A DNA stretch of 64,000 bases from Roseibium sediminis (GTDB taxonomy: Bacteria > Pseudomonadota > Alphaproteobacteria > Rhizobiales > Stappiaceae), in assembly GCF_008711325.1 (NCBI RefSeq), contig NZ_VXDB01000001.1, positions 340,287 through 404,286 of the forward strand, read 5' to 3'. A program made the translations under genes and the position numbers. Shown piece by piece: positions 1 to 8,261 of this stretch. How positions within the stretch are numbered: the stretch's first letter is position 1; the number at the start of each line of letters is the position of its first letter. The notes below the pieces were generated by a model that worked only from the letters and a program-made list of their open reading frames with translations, ran no database searches and was not told where the DNA came from.

Positions 1-749
1 TCGTCATCTTCGTCATCACACTGGCCGCAATTCTCATTGCCGGCACGCTGATTGCCAGTATCAGGTTCTCCGAACAGCGCTTTGCGGACACCCGCCTGAA
101 GGAACTGACCACACGTGTATTCGAGGTTCAGGAGCAGGAGAGAAAGCGCGTCTCGACCGAGCTTCACGACGGCATATCGCAACTTCTTGTCTCCGTACGC
201 TACGGGCTGGAAATGATGGAGAGCGAGGCTCATGAGCTTCCAGCCCTTCACGGTCAGGCGGGGAAGTCTCTGCATATTCTGGACGAAGCCCTGAACGAGA
301 TCAGGCGTATATCGAGAGACCTTAGGCCAAGTGTACTGGACGACATGGGTCTCGCATCCGCCCTGAAAAGTCTTGGCAAGGAATTCCAGACCCAGTCCGG
401 CATCGCCGTGTCGGTCATCGCTGACCGGGCCCACAATCGCCTGTCGGACCGCGCGAAGACGGCCCTTTACCGGGTAGTGCAGGAATGCCTGACCAATGTC
501 GCCCGACACTCGAAGGCGAAAAACGTCAACATAGAACTTCTGGTTTCACCAAAGCTCTTGACGTTGAAAGTGGAGGATGACGGTATAGGCCTTCCAAATC
601 CGATCCCGAAATCCGGCGGCCTCGGCTTCCGCAACATCAGGGAGCGAATGGAAATTTACGGTGGGGATGTCAGTCTTTCGAGACCCGCAACCGGTGGCAC
701 ACGGATCGACATTTCCCTCCCCCTGACGAAAAAGTCGAGTCTGGACTAA
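1..749 (+). CDS. Sensor histidine kinase, NarX/UhpB type, 5' end missing
   Basis: The reading frame is open from base 3 of the window, so the N-terminus lies outside. The visible part begins with a membrane segment (about 18 hydrophobic residues, encoded by bases 3-65) and a short linker. A HisKA_3 dimerisation helix follows, with the phospho-accepting His in the ELHDGISQ motif (around base 165). The C-terminal HATPase_c domain has an N-box (QECLTNVARHS), a DDGIG G1 box and a GGLGFRNIRERM lid segment. It ends 25 bp before a LuxR-type response regulator and is almost certainly its cognate kinase. The input signal cannot be judged because the sensor domain is outside the window. Confidence 0.9.
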   Translation, partial: VIFVITLAAILIAGTLIASIRFSEQRFADTRLKELTTRVFEVQEQERKRVSTELHDGISQLLVSVRYGLEMMESEAHELPALHGQAGKSLHILDEALNEIRRISRDLRPSVLDDMGLASALKSLGKEFQTQSGIAVSVIADRAHNRLSDRAKTALYRVVQECLTNVARHSKAKNVNIELLVSPKLLTLKVEDDGIGLPNPIPKSGGLGFRNIRERMEIYGGDVSLSRPATGGTRIDISLPLTKKSSLD

Positions 750-774
750 CCAGGCCCGGCAGGAAGGCAAAGGC

Positions 775-1440
775 GTGAACAAGATCGAGGCGGTGGCCCC
801 CTCTCCCATCACGGTGGTTCTGGCAGACGACCACGAACTCGTTCGTGACGGCATTCGCGCCCGCCTTTCACGTGTCGAATCGCTGGAAGTGATTGGCGAG
901 GCGACAAACGGCAAGGAAGCGCTTGAACTGGTAGCTGCGCTGAAGCCGAGCGTGGTGCTCATGGACGTTTCCATGCCGCTGATGAACGGTCTGGAGGCCG
1001 CAAGCATCATCCGCAACCAGTATCCGCAAACCCGCGTGCTTATTCTCTCCATCTACGACAATCCGGAATATGTGCGCGGTGTGGTTCAGGCTGGAGCAAA
1101 GGGCTATATCCTCAAGGATATCTCCGCAAAGGAGATGATCACCGCCATTCTCAGCGTGGCAAATGGCGGCTACTACTTTTCCTCGGCGGTGGGCCCGACA
1201 CTCGTTGGCGCCACCAAGAGTGCCCCGGTTGATGACCCTTATGGCCTGACGGACCGGGAAAAACAGGTCCTTGCGGCCATCGCCAAGGGACAACCGAACA
1301 AGGAAGTTGCCAAGAATCTCGGCATCAGCGTACGTACGGTTGAATCCCACCGGCTGAATTTGCGCGAAAAGGTTGGTTGCAAGAACGCCGCCCAACTCTA
1401 CAAGGTCGCCCAGGAACTCGGACTGCTCCTGGAAGGCTAA
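775..1440 (+). CDS. NarL/FixJ-family response regulator
   Basis: This 221-residue protein has a receiver domain (acidic pair D18-D19, phospho-acceptor D64 in VVLMDVSM, conserved Lys in LKDIS) followed by a LuxR-type helix-turn-helix (LTDREKQVLAAIAKG, SVRTVESHRLNLREK). It starts with GTG, preceded by AGGAAGG at a suitable distance. It follows the HisKA_3 kinase by 25 bp, so the two form a two-component pair that regulates transcription. The target genes are not evident. The next gene is 26 bp downstream on the same strand and may be cotranscribed. Confidence 0.93.
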   Translation: MNKIEAVAPSPITVVLADDHELVRDGIRARLSRVESLEVIGEATNGKEALELVAALKPSVVLMDVSMPLMNGLEAASIIRNQYPQTRVLILSIYDNPEYVRGVVQAGAKGYILKDISAKEMITAILSVANGGYYFSSAVGPTLVGATKSAPVDDPYGLTDREKQVLAAIAKGQPNKEVAKNLGISVRTVESHRLNLREKVGCKNAAQLYKVAQELGLLLEG

Positions 1441-1466
1441 TTCTCAACTCCCCGTGAAGGCATCAC

Positions 1467-2216
1467 ATGTCGAAACCGCTTATCCTGATCACTTCGGACG
1501 TCAAACCTGTCGACGGCTACAAATGGCATGCAGCACCGTCCACTTACCTGAATGCGGTCCTCAAAGGTGCTGACGCCATTCCGGTCATCCTTCCCTCTCT
1601 GGGCGACGACCTCGCTCTGGATGATGTCCTTGACCGTGTGGACGGCGTGCTGGCGACAGGGTCACGTTCGAATGTCTATCCGGAACTCTATGGCGAGGTT
1701 CCGACCGAAGAGAACGGTCCTTATGACCGCGAGCGGGATGCGACGACCCTCCCCCTTTTGCGCAGAGCCGTTGCACGCGGCATTCCGGTCTTTGCGATTT
1801 GCCGGGGAATGCAGGAGCTGAACGTCGCATTCGGCGGATCATTGCTGACGGAGATACAGGAACTGGACGGTCGCATGGATCACCGTGCCGCCGTGTCCGA
1901 AGACCAGAATGAGCGGTTCAAGATCGCCCATCCGATCGAAATCAAGGATGACAGCAAACTTGCCGACGTTCTCGGCAACGAACCGGTTGAAGTGAATTCG
2001 CTCCACCGGCAGGCTCTCGGCGAACTGGGATCTTCTCTGGTGGTCGAAGCGCGCGCAGCTGACGGCACAATCGAGGCCGTCTCTGTCGATGGTGCGCCGG
2101 GATATGTTCTGGCGACCCAGTGGCATCCGGAATTCTGGGTGGCAACGGATAGCCCATCCAAGAAGCTGTTCAAGGCCTTTGGCGAGGCTGCACGAGCCTA
2201 CCGCGCACAGCGCTGA
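1467..2216 (+). CDS. Class I glutamine amidotransferase-like gamma-glutamyl hydrolase (peptidase C26)
   Basis: This 249-residue protein matches the peptidase C26 family, which includes PuuD, the gamma-glutamyl-GABA hydrolase of putrescine breakdown. The nucleophile is C112 in the FAICRGMQ elbow, and the partner His-Glu lies in QWHPEFW near the C-terminus. Family members cleave gamma-glutamyl amide bonds in the cytoplasm. No other putrescine genes (PuuA, PuuB, PuuC) are adjacent, so the exact substrate is open. It follows the response regulator by 26 bp and converges on the NicO gene. Confidence 0.85.
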   Translation: MSKPLILITSDVKPVDGYKWHAAPSTYLNAVLKGADAIPVILPSLGDDLALDDVLDRVDGVLATGSRSNVYPELYGEVPTEENGPYDRERDATTLPLLRRAVARGIPVFAICRGMQELNVAFGGSLLTEIQELDGRMDHRAAVSEDQNERFKIAHPIEIKDDSKLADVLGNEPVEVNSLHRQALGELGSSLVVEARAADGTIEAVSVDGAPGYVLATQWHPEFWVATDSPSKKLFKAFGEAARAYRAQR

Positions 2217-2225
2217 GATCGCGAA

Positions 2226-2246
2226 GGTGGGGCGCTCAGCCCCACC
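2226..2246. terminator. Inverted repeat between convergent genes, possible terminator
   Basis: A perfect 8-bp stem (GGTGGGGC, 5-base loop, GCCCCACC) sits between the convergent amidotransferase and NicO genes and covers the NicO stop codon. An outer GATCG/CGATC pair could lengthen it. There is no T-tract on either side, so it would be a weak or Rho-assisted terminator at best. Confidence 0.4.
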
Positions 2247-4071
2247 CGATCGCTGCGGTCAACAAGGTTGCTCCCAATAGGAACACAACAAGCGCAGCGG
2301 CGATTTCGATGCTGTTGAGCACATAGGCCGTCGTCGAGCTGTCATGGCCGAACAGACGCACCGCAACACCCTTCGCCCCTACGGCCAGCCCCGCCAGAAC
2401 GGAAACGGTGAGCGCCGTTCCAACAGCCATGGCGAGTGTCGCCCCGATACCGGCCAGCACCATGCCCTGTGACAGGGCAAACACAAGAACCACCAGAGCT
2501 CCGGAACAGGGGCGCAATCCGACGGCCAGGATCACAGACGCCATCTTGGCTATCGACATCTTGCCTTCCACCATTGCCGGAGTGGGCGCATGAACATGCC
2601 CGCACGTGGAGCAGGCCCCATCCGGCCCATGGTGGTCATGATTGTGATCATGGTGATGGTGGTGGTGCGCGCTGCCATGGCCATGCGCATGGTCATGGTC
2701 ATGGTCATGGTGGTGCTGGTGGTGGTCGTGGTGCGAGTGCGCAGCTGCGGATTTTCCACCCAGCTTCTGCAAGAGCGGACGACCCGCCTTCTGCCAAAGA
2801 AGCCACAGACCCAGCACGGTAACCAGAGCATAAGAGCCGATTTCAAACCACCGGGCTGTATTCTGGATGGCAATCGACGTCATGCGGAAAACCAGCGCAG
2901 CACCACCGACAAGCAGGATTGCCGTCACAGCTTGCGCAAACGCAGACAGGAATGACAGCAGGATGCCCTTCTTCAGAGTCTCGTGATTGGCCAGAACATA
3001 GGACGAGATAATCGCCTTTCCATGCCCCGGGCCGGCTGCATGAAAAACCCCATACCCAAAGGACAGTCCAATCAACAACCAGGCTGCGTTCGGATTTGTC
3101 TGGAACGCCCGAAGTGCCCCGACCAGCTGTTGATAAAAGTCCTTTTGAAGCGCGGCAATCTTTCCGAAGAAGGCATCAAACGGGCCGGTTTTGATTGTAG
3201 TTCCGGCAGGCTCGGTCGACGCCGCCGGGCCTTCAGCCACAGTCTCGCTGTCGGAAACAGAATCGACCTGCTTCTCGACCGGCGCGCTTACATTCGCCGC
3301 AACCTGATCATTGCCGCCACAGACGACGACCATCTGATTGACCTGCGTTTGCGCCGCGGACTGAAGCTCCGGCGGCAGGTCACGCTGATCCGGCCCGATC
3401 TGGGCAAGAGCGTAGGCGACAGCGTCATCCAGCGGAGGCGGATCGCGGCGCTCGACCGCGCAGGTTGATACAGAGTTATCGACCCCCAATGCTCCTTCTG
3501 CCCGCGAGAAGCGGAAATCGACGTAATATGTCGGGTCATAGACATCCAGCGTGATCGTGCGCGTCGCGGACACCGGTTCCTTCAGCGGCAAGGTGAAGTG
3601 CAGTTCCAGAAGATCAACCGTCTCCGGAACACTGCCTCCATTCAACCGAACATCTTCGCGCATGGCTTCAATGTCTTCCGGCTTCATCGCCCAGTAGTCA
3701 TCGATCGATACGGTGGCCAGTTCAAGCCAGAAGTCGGTTGGTGCCGTAAAATCCAGCTCCACCTTGGTGTCATCGCCAAAGGTGAAGAAGCCGAAATCAG
3801 CCATGCTTTCGACGTTGACCTCGGCTAGCTCGCGCAGCTCTTCGGGAGAATATTTGCCGTCCAGATTTGTATCGAAGCCCTGCACGGCGAAAGCACTATA
3901 GGCGTCGTCAAAGCGAAATACGTGCTTCACCGCCACGGCAAGACCGTTTTCATTGAGGACAAGACGCGACCGTGCCTCAACGAAGATATGCGGGTGAGCA
4001 AAGACAACCGGCGCACCCAAAACTGCAATGGCAAGAGCGACGACAAGCGACCGCAAATATCGAAAAGTCAT
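2236..4071 (-). CDS. DUF1007-NicO fusion, nickel/cobalt exporter-like membrane protein
   Basis: This 611-residue protein joins two parts. Residues 1-25 are a signal peptide (cleavage near VFA-HPHIF). About 26-215 match the DUF1007 periplasmic domain. From about 330 onward is a NicO/RcnA-type multi-helix transporter with the motif GFGYGVFHAAGPGHGKA (GPGHGK is typical) and, after the loop, LRPCSGALVVL. Residues about 442-495 form a loop packed with His and Asp plus a CSTCGH element, which suggests metal binding. RcnA-type proteins export Ni2+ or Co2+, while HupE/NicO relatives can also import. The two domains are more often separate neighbouring genes. Its start lies 257 bp from the divergent amino acid dehydrogenase. 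Confidence 0.85.
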   Translation of the reverse strand: MTFRYLRSLVVALAIAVLGAPVVFAHPHIFVEARSRLVLNENGLAVAVKHVFRFDDAYSAFAVQGFDTNLDGKYSPEELRELAEVNVESMADFGFFTFGDDTKVELDFTAPTDFWLELATVSIDDYWAMKPEDIEAMREDVRLNGGSVPETVDLLELHFTLPLKEPVSATRTITLDVYDPTYYVDFRFSRAEGALGVDNSVSTCAVERRDPPPLDDAVAYALAQIGPDQRDLPPELQSAAQTQVNQMVVVCGGNDQVAANVSAPVEKQVDSVSDSETVAEGPAASTEPAGTTIKTGPFDAFFGKIAALQKDFYQQLVGALRAFQTNPNAAWLLIGLSFGYGVFHAAGPGHGKAIISSYVLANHETLKKGILLSFLSAFAQAVTAILLVGGAALVFRMTSIAIQNTARWFEIGSYALVTVLGLWLLWQKAGRPLLQKLGGKSAAAHSHHDHHQHHHDHDHDHAHGHGSAHHHHHHDHNHDHHGPDGACSTCGHVHAPTPAMVEGKMSIAKMASVILAVGLRPCSGALVVLVFALSQGMVLAGIGATLAMAVGTALTVSVLAGLAVGAKGVAVRLFGHDSSTTAYVLNSIEIAAALVVFLLGATLLTAAIGWG

Positions 4072-4328
4072 TGAAATGAACCGCCTCGGCTGACCGCAAT
4101 GGGAAGCATGACACGACTGTTTGGCAAGCGATCACGGCGGGATCAAGACCGCCTCTTCCGCAATGCACGGGTTTCAGCGAAAAATATCCACTAACAACAG
4201 GAAAAAATCGGAAGATTTCCTCCAAGCTTCACCCAATATGCGGAATATAGACCACGTTTTTCCGCGACAAATCGACATATTGATCCTTAAGGAACCACCT
4301 TCCAGAGACAAGCCCAGAGATTCAGACA

Positions 4329-5396
4329 ATGAATGCCTTCACCCCATCACTGGCCACAAGCGCGGTATTCAACCATATCGAATATGATGATCATGAGGAT
4401 GTGGTTTTTGTCCGTGACAAGAAACATGGCCTGTTCGCCATCATTGCCGTGCACGACACCACTTTGGGCCCGGCACTTGGCGGTTGCAGGATCTGGCCGT
4501 ATGCGACACCCGAAGAAGCTCTGACGGACGCCCTGCGCCTGTCCCGTGGCATGACTTACAAGAACGCCGTAGCGGACTTGCCATTGGGCGGCGGCAAGGC
4601 AGTGATCATTGCGGATCCGAAAAAGGACAAGACCCCGGAGCTGATGCAAGCCTTTGGGCGTCACGTGGAACGTCTCAGCGGGACCTACATCACCGCAGAA
4701 GATGTTGGCGTTTCCCCCGATGATATGGAACAGGTTGCCAAGGAAACCGGCCACGTTCGCGGCACACAGGCAACCGGTCTGGGCGACCCCTCTCCCTACA
4801 CCGCCCTTGGGGTTTTCTGCGGCATTCAGGCCGCTGCGGAACATGTCTTCGGCTCGGCGGATCTGACCGGCAAATCCGTCAGCGTGCAAGGTCTCGGCCA
4901 TGTCGGTTACGATCTTGCCGCCCAGCTGCACCGGGCTGGAGCAAAGCTTGTTGTTTCCGACATCAATGAAGCAGCCGTTGCCAGGGCAGTCACTGAGCTC
5001 GGCGCAACGGCCATCGAAACCGCAAATGCACATGCGGCCGATGTCGACATCTTTGCACCCTGCGCGCTTGGTGCGGGCCTCAATGCACAAACAGTGCCTG
5101 GCATCCGTGCTCGCATTATCGCCGGTGCTGCCAACAATCAGCTGAAGACCCCGGATGATGGCGTCGCTCTGCGCAAGCGCGGGGTCCTCTACGCTCCCGA
5201 TTATGTGATCAATGCTGGCGGCGTTATTTCGATTGCATTGGCAAAACCGGGCGGCAATGACACCGAGGTTCGCGCCAAGACCGAGGCCATTCGCGCCACT
5301 CTTGGCAATATCTTCCGCCGCAGCGAACAGGAAAACTCGACACCTGAAGCGATTGCAGATCGCCTCGCCCATGAACGGCTGCAGGCTCATAAATAA
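4329..5396 (+). CDS. Leucine/phenylalanine dehydrogenase-type Glu/Leu/Phe/Val dehydrogenase
   Basis: This 355-residue protein has the length of leucine dehydrogenases. It would catalyse reversible NAD+-dependent oxidative deamination of a branched-chain or aromatic amino acid. The substrate-binding half shows the glycine-rich LGGCRIWPY stretch, the Lys in GMTYKNAVADLPLGGGK and the Asp in AEDVGVSP. The second half holds a Rossmann fold (VQGLGHVGYDLA). It stands alone between a divergent NicO gene and a convergent XRE regulator. The fit is to Leu/Phe dehydrogenases rather than to hexameric glutamate dehydrogenases, which are longer. Confidence 0.88.
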   Translation: MNAFTPSLATSAVFNHIEYDDHEDVVFVRDKKHGLFAIIAVHDTTLGPALGGCRIWPYATPEEALTDALRLSRGMTYKNAVADLPLGGGKAVIIADPKKDKTPELMQAFGRHVERLSGTYITAEDVGVSPDDMEQVAKETGHVRGTQATGLGDPSPYTALGVFCGIQAAAEHVFGSADLTGKSVSVQGLGHVGYDLAAQLHRAGAKLVVSDINEAAVARAVTELGATAIETANAHAADVDIFAPCALGAGLNAQTVPGIRARIIAGAANNQLKTPDDGVALRKRGVLYAPDYVINAGGVISIALAKPGGNDTEVRAKTEAIRATLGNIFRRSEQENSTPEAIADRLAHERLQAHK

Positions 5397-5407
5397 CAAA
5401 CAAAATC

Positions 5408-5442
5408 GAGCCGGAAGCCTGCTCACGGCAAGCTCCCGGCTC
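5408..5442. terminator. Hairpin between convergent dehydrogenase and XRE gene
   Basis: GAGCCGG and CCGGCTC form a 7-bp stem that can extend by an AGC/GCT pair past one mismatch. It lies in the 68-bp gap between the two convergent genes. There is no T-run, so termination is only inferred from position. Confidence 0.4.
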
Positions 5443-5464
5443 ATGCATCAGGCCGTCCGCATGC

Positions 5465-6283
5465 TCAGGTTTCAGAACCGTTCGTGCGGCCCCTGTCTTC
5501 ATCCATGAGCACACCCATCGCGATCTGGATATCGTCGGGCAACTGATCGACAGTGTACCAGACAGGGCTTCTTGCGGCTTCCAGTATCACATTCGCCGAG
5601 CTCGGCAAGCGCTCAAGCAAAGTTGGCCCTTTGAAATGATGCCGCGTGCGGTTAAAGACAAGCGAACTGAGCTTGTATCCAGGATAGAGGCCTTCATTTT
5701 CAAAGAAGCCGTTCCGAAACACGGACATCGCAATGGCCTTGTGCCCACGCCCTTGATCCACCATCGCAAATCCTCGCGGCTGAGCCACCACAGCTCCGAT
5801 ATGCTCGATGAGCGGAAGTGAAAATCTGTTTCCTTCGGGCCCTTTCTGAACCCGAACATGCTGCTTCAGTTTGGTTTTACGAGTTCCACCATCCGTATAA
5901 ACGAGCATCAGCTGCTTGGTGAAATAGCCCTCATTGATCCATGAACTTTTCCACTCGATGTAAAAGCCATCCGGTAGCACAGACTGGCTGACCGGCTCGA
6001 AATCTAATTCGGAAAAGGGGCCGATAGCGGGCGCCGCTTCTCCTTCGTCAAGCGTGATGCTCTCAAGTGGATCGGTCAATATCCGGGCATCAACATCGAA
6101 ATGCACACAGATACGATGCAACACATCCGGCCTTGGAAAGGCTTCGCCATACAGGTAACGACTCAACTGCGTCCGATTGATACCAATGTCCCTCGCGACT
6201 TCCGAAACCGATACGCCGTTTCCAATCAACCGCCGAAGATTTCGGCCAAATATTGCATGAATGTCGGCAGCGCCCCCAGCCAT
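5465..6283 (-). CDS. XRE-type helix-turn-helix regulator, paralogue 1
   Basis: A 272-residue protein. I start it at the ATG at 6283 because AGGGGAGGG lies just upstream; a longer frame exists but begins in AT-rich non-coding DNA. Residues about 5-70 are a Cro/C1-type helix-turn-helix region (SVSEVARDIGINRTQLSRYL, then GEAFPRPDVLHRIC). The rest is a conserved domain of about 200 residues of unknown function, with blocks such as PDGFYIEWKSSW, DQGRGHKAIAMSVF and PGYKLSSLVFNR. The next gene upstream on the same strand (6889-7713) is a close full-length paralogue. No ligand or target is known to me. The conserved C-terminal blocks suggest effector binding, which is an inference. Confidence 0.85.
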   Translation of the reverse strand: MAGGAADIHAIFGRNLRRLIGNGVSVSEVARDIGINRTQLSRYLYGEAFPRPDVLHRICVHFDVDARILTDPLESITLDEGEAAPAIGPFSELDFEPVSQSVLPDGFYIEWKSSWINEGYFTKQLMLVYTDGGTRKTKLKQHVRVQKGPEGNRFSLPLIEHIGAVVAQPRGFAMVDQGRGHKAIAMSVFRNGFFENEGLYPGYKLSSLVFNRTRHHFKGPTLLERLPSSANVILEAARSPVWYTVDQLPDDIQIAMGVLMDEDRGRTNGSET

Positions 6284-6888
6284 ACGCCCTCCCCTAGCCA
6301 GACCGCCTGAATGACTTATTTTAGGAACAACATAATTTACCTTCGTAATTTTCACAATAGTTCGATGAATAAACAAATAATTACGAAATATACTCTACGT
6401 AATTTTGGAGACTTAAGAAGTTTGTTTACGTTGCTATAAATAGAATAAAATTGTTTTTGATTACATGTCGCATACACAGACGCTAATTATAGTCATGCTG
6501 CATATAATAGAAATACAATATTGGAATAAATATGAATAAATACGCATTATGCGTAATTTGCCAAGATGAAAATAGTAATATTAAAGAAAAATAAAAATTG
6601 AATTATAGTGATATAAGGAAATTTTAAAAAATAACGCGACATAGTGAGCATTAATAAGATGATGTTTTGGTGAATTTTGCAAACAAACGCAACTATACTT
6701 ACAAATTTTAACACACACTCATCAAAATCAGCTGATTTGATCAAATCTTTCGTAATATCATGCGAAATACAGTTCTGCATACTGACTTCACACAGCGCGA
6801 TAAACGAAGGCAGAAATTGGATCCATAAAACCCAGAGGCCTTCCCCAAACGCTGATTTGCCGACCTCGAGTGACAAGAGGCCCTGTCA
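6284..6888. other. AT-rich non-coding gap between the XRE paralogues
   Basis: About 600 bp with strikingly low G+C (roughly 30 % by eye, against about 58 % around it). The only long frame, 6547-6876 on the minus strand, has no recognisable domain, no clear ribosome site and a composition expected of AT-rich noise. The stretch carries several short dyads: TACGCA-TTA-TGCGTA at 6541-6555, AAATCAGCTGATTT at 6725-6738 and TTTCG/CGAAA around 6748-6767. Repeated CGTAATTTT elements lie close to the paralogue 1 start. Confidence 0.7.
6342..6406. promoter_or_regulatory. Repeated CGTAATTTT elements upstream of XRE paralogue 1
   Basis: CGTAATTTT occurs at 6344-6352 and 6398-6406, with an inverted relative (AATTACGAAAT) at 6379-6389. 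They lie 60-125 bp upstream of the ATG at 6283, where an autoregulatory operator would be expected. Binding by either XRE protein is inference. Confidence 0.4.
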
Positions 6889-7713
6889 TTACCTGTAGGA
6901 AGGGACAGGTAACAGTCCCCGGTCCTCGGTCTCCATGACCTCCAGAATAGCGTAGATATCACGTGGCACATTATCCGGCTTATGCCAGATCGTTTGCCGG
7001 GCCACCCTCAGCACCTTCCCATAGTTATGACCAATGTACTGCAATACCGTCGGCCCCCGGAACTGGTGTCTTTGCCTGTTAAAGACAAGCGCACTCAGTT
7101 TGTATCCCGGATATACATTTTCGACATTTAGGAAACCGCGCCGAAACGCGGTCATGGCAACGCCGTGGGACCCTTGCCCCTGGTCAAAAACGACAAACCC
7201 ATCCGTTTGTGAAACTGCAACTCCGACATAATCAATCAACGGCCGCTGAAACCGACGAGCCTTCAGGTCGGGGCGCAAGCCGCCGGGTACGCGAACCCGC
7301 GTCAAGCGCCTGCCATCAACGGTCGACGCAAGCAAGAGATGTTGGGTATAAAGTCCTTCGTAAATCCAAGATGGTTTCCACTCGACATAAAACCCGTCCG
7401 GAAAGACTGATCGATCAACAGGCTCGAAGCCCATTCTCGGAATAACATCGGCGTGAGCAGGTCCCGCCTGCTGCTGATCAGCGTCAATCTCTGCAAGGCT
7501 TTGTGTCAGAATGCGTGCATCTACTCCGAAATAGGTGCAGATCCGATGCAGAACGTCCGGCCGTGGAAACGCCTCACCATAAAGATAGCGGTTTAATTGG
7601 GTCCGATTGACCCCAACATGGCGCGCGACTTCGGTAATCGGCGTATCTTCTCCGACCAATTTCCGAAGATTTTTTCCAAATATCGATTTGATATCAATGG
7701 AGATACTAGTCAT
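6889..7713 (-). CDS. XRE-type helix-turn-helix regulator, paralogue 2
   Basis: This 274-residue protein is collinear with paralogue 1 (5465-6283). The N-terminal helix-turn-helix region is nearly the same (PITEVARHVGVNRTQLNRYL, GEAFPRPDVLHRIC, VDARILT). The C-terminal blocks recur (PDGFYVEWKPSWIYEG, DQGQGSHGVAMTAFRRGF, PGYKLSALVFNRQRHQF). Divergence is concentrated between the blocks and at the C-terminus. The arrangement is that of an old tandem duplication. The regulators may recognise similar sites, because the recognition helix INRTQLSRYL versus VNRTQLNRYL differs at few positions. Function beyond DNA binding is unknown. Confidence 0.85.
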   Translation of the reverse strand: MTSISIDIKSIFGKNLRKLVGEDTPITEVARHVGVNRTQLNRYLYGEAFPRPDVLHRICTYFGVDARILTQSLAEIDADQQQAGPAHADVIPRMGFEPVDRSVFPDGFYVEWKPSWIYEGLYTQHLLLASTVDGRRLTRVRVPGGLRPDLKARRFQRPLIDYVGVAVSQTDGFVVFDQGQGSHGVAMTAFRRGFLNVENVYPGYKLSALVFNRQRHQFRGPTVLQYIGHNYGKVLRVARQTIWHKPDNVPRDIYAILEVMETEDRGLLPVPSYR

Positions 7714-7802
7714 TGGGCTGAACCAGTGCTTTCCTGCGCAATTTTAACCAAAAGTACTGTACGCACAAGACAGACCGCTTTCCATTAGCGCCTTCGGCAT
7801 CT

Positions 7803-7818
7803 GCGTCACTTGTGACGC
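7803..7818. promoter_or_regulatory. Inverted repeat, candidate operator of XRE paralogue 2
   Basis: GCGTCAC-TT-GTGACGC is a perfect 7-bp inverted repeat with a 2-bp centre, 90 bp upstream of the XRE paralogue 2 ATG. Its size suits a dimeric regulator. No second copy was noticed nearby. Confidence 0.35.
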
Positions 7819-8184
7819 TATTATGCATCAGTTTTGACGCCAGTTTGGTAAAACTAACGAAAAATCGTTGCTGAAACGCACAATGCTTTCTACTAGCATC
7901 AATCCAGTGAGAGTTGGAAGTGAGTTCTTTCAAAAGCGTCGTTCTGATCGAGATTTGGATCGCACCGCTGCCCCATCGCCCCGTCCGACAAAGACGCGGA
8001 CCGAGAGAATTCAGGACGTTCGCCAACGAGCCCCGTCTCGATGGTCCGGCACAAGAAAAAAACCGCCGGAACATCGATGATTGGCTTCGCTTTCACACTG
8101 TGAGGCGCCCGTTCAGAGGCGCAAGAGGAGAGCGGCAAACATCGGTGATTTCCTCCCAACACCGGTTGCCCTTAAGCTCTTGAC

Positions 8185-8231
8185 CGCGCAATGTGTGTGG
8201 AGTGCACCAGCGTTCCACACACATCAGCGCG
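8185..8231. terminator. Strong hairpin downstream of the LysR gene
   Basis: ATGTGTGTGGA (8191-8201) and TCCACACACAT (8214-8224) are perfect 11-bp inverted arms with a 12-base loop. An outer CGCGC/GCGCG pair adds 5 bp after a small internal loop. It lies 30-77 bp past the LysR stop. No T-tract follows on either strand, so it may be a terminator, an mRNA 3' stabiliser or part of an RNA element. Confidence 0.45.
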
Positions 8232-8261
8232 CGCAGTTCATTCATCAGCATTGCGATTGGA

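Larger units (their letters stand above)
7714..8261. other. Gene-free stretch between XRE paralogue 2 and the LysR gene
   Basis: No frame here has a recognisable domain together with a credible start. It contains a 7-bp inverted repeat with a 2-bp centre at 7803-7818 (GCGTCAC-TT-GTGACGC), about 90 bp upstream of XRE paralogue 2. It also holds a strong hairpin at 8185-8231 just past the LysR stop codon. The middle part (about 7900-8150) has the G+C content of coding DNA but no gene I can support; it could be a decayed gene. Confidence 0.55.

Noticed and set aside
2600..2750. Repetitive CATGGTCATGG-like DNA that looks like a short tandem repeat
   Set aside because: It is the coding sequence of the His/Asp-rich loop of the NicO fusion and not an independent repeat element.
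4347..5444. A 365-codon open frame on the minus strand across the amino acid dehydrogenase gene
   Set aside because: It is antisense to a gene with clear motifs, and its translation has no recognisable domain. Long antisense frames are common in DNA of this codon bias.
6547..6876. A 109-codon frame in the AT-rich gap, with hydrophobic C-terminus
   Set aside because: The composition is what AT-rich DNA gives by chance, and there is no ribosome site or homology I can see.
7706..8074. A 122-codon minus-strand frame upstream of XRE paralogue 2
   Set aside because: It overlaps the regulator start, has no domain, and its start has no ribosome site. A decayed gene cannot be excluded.
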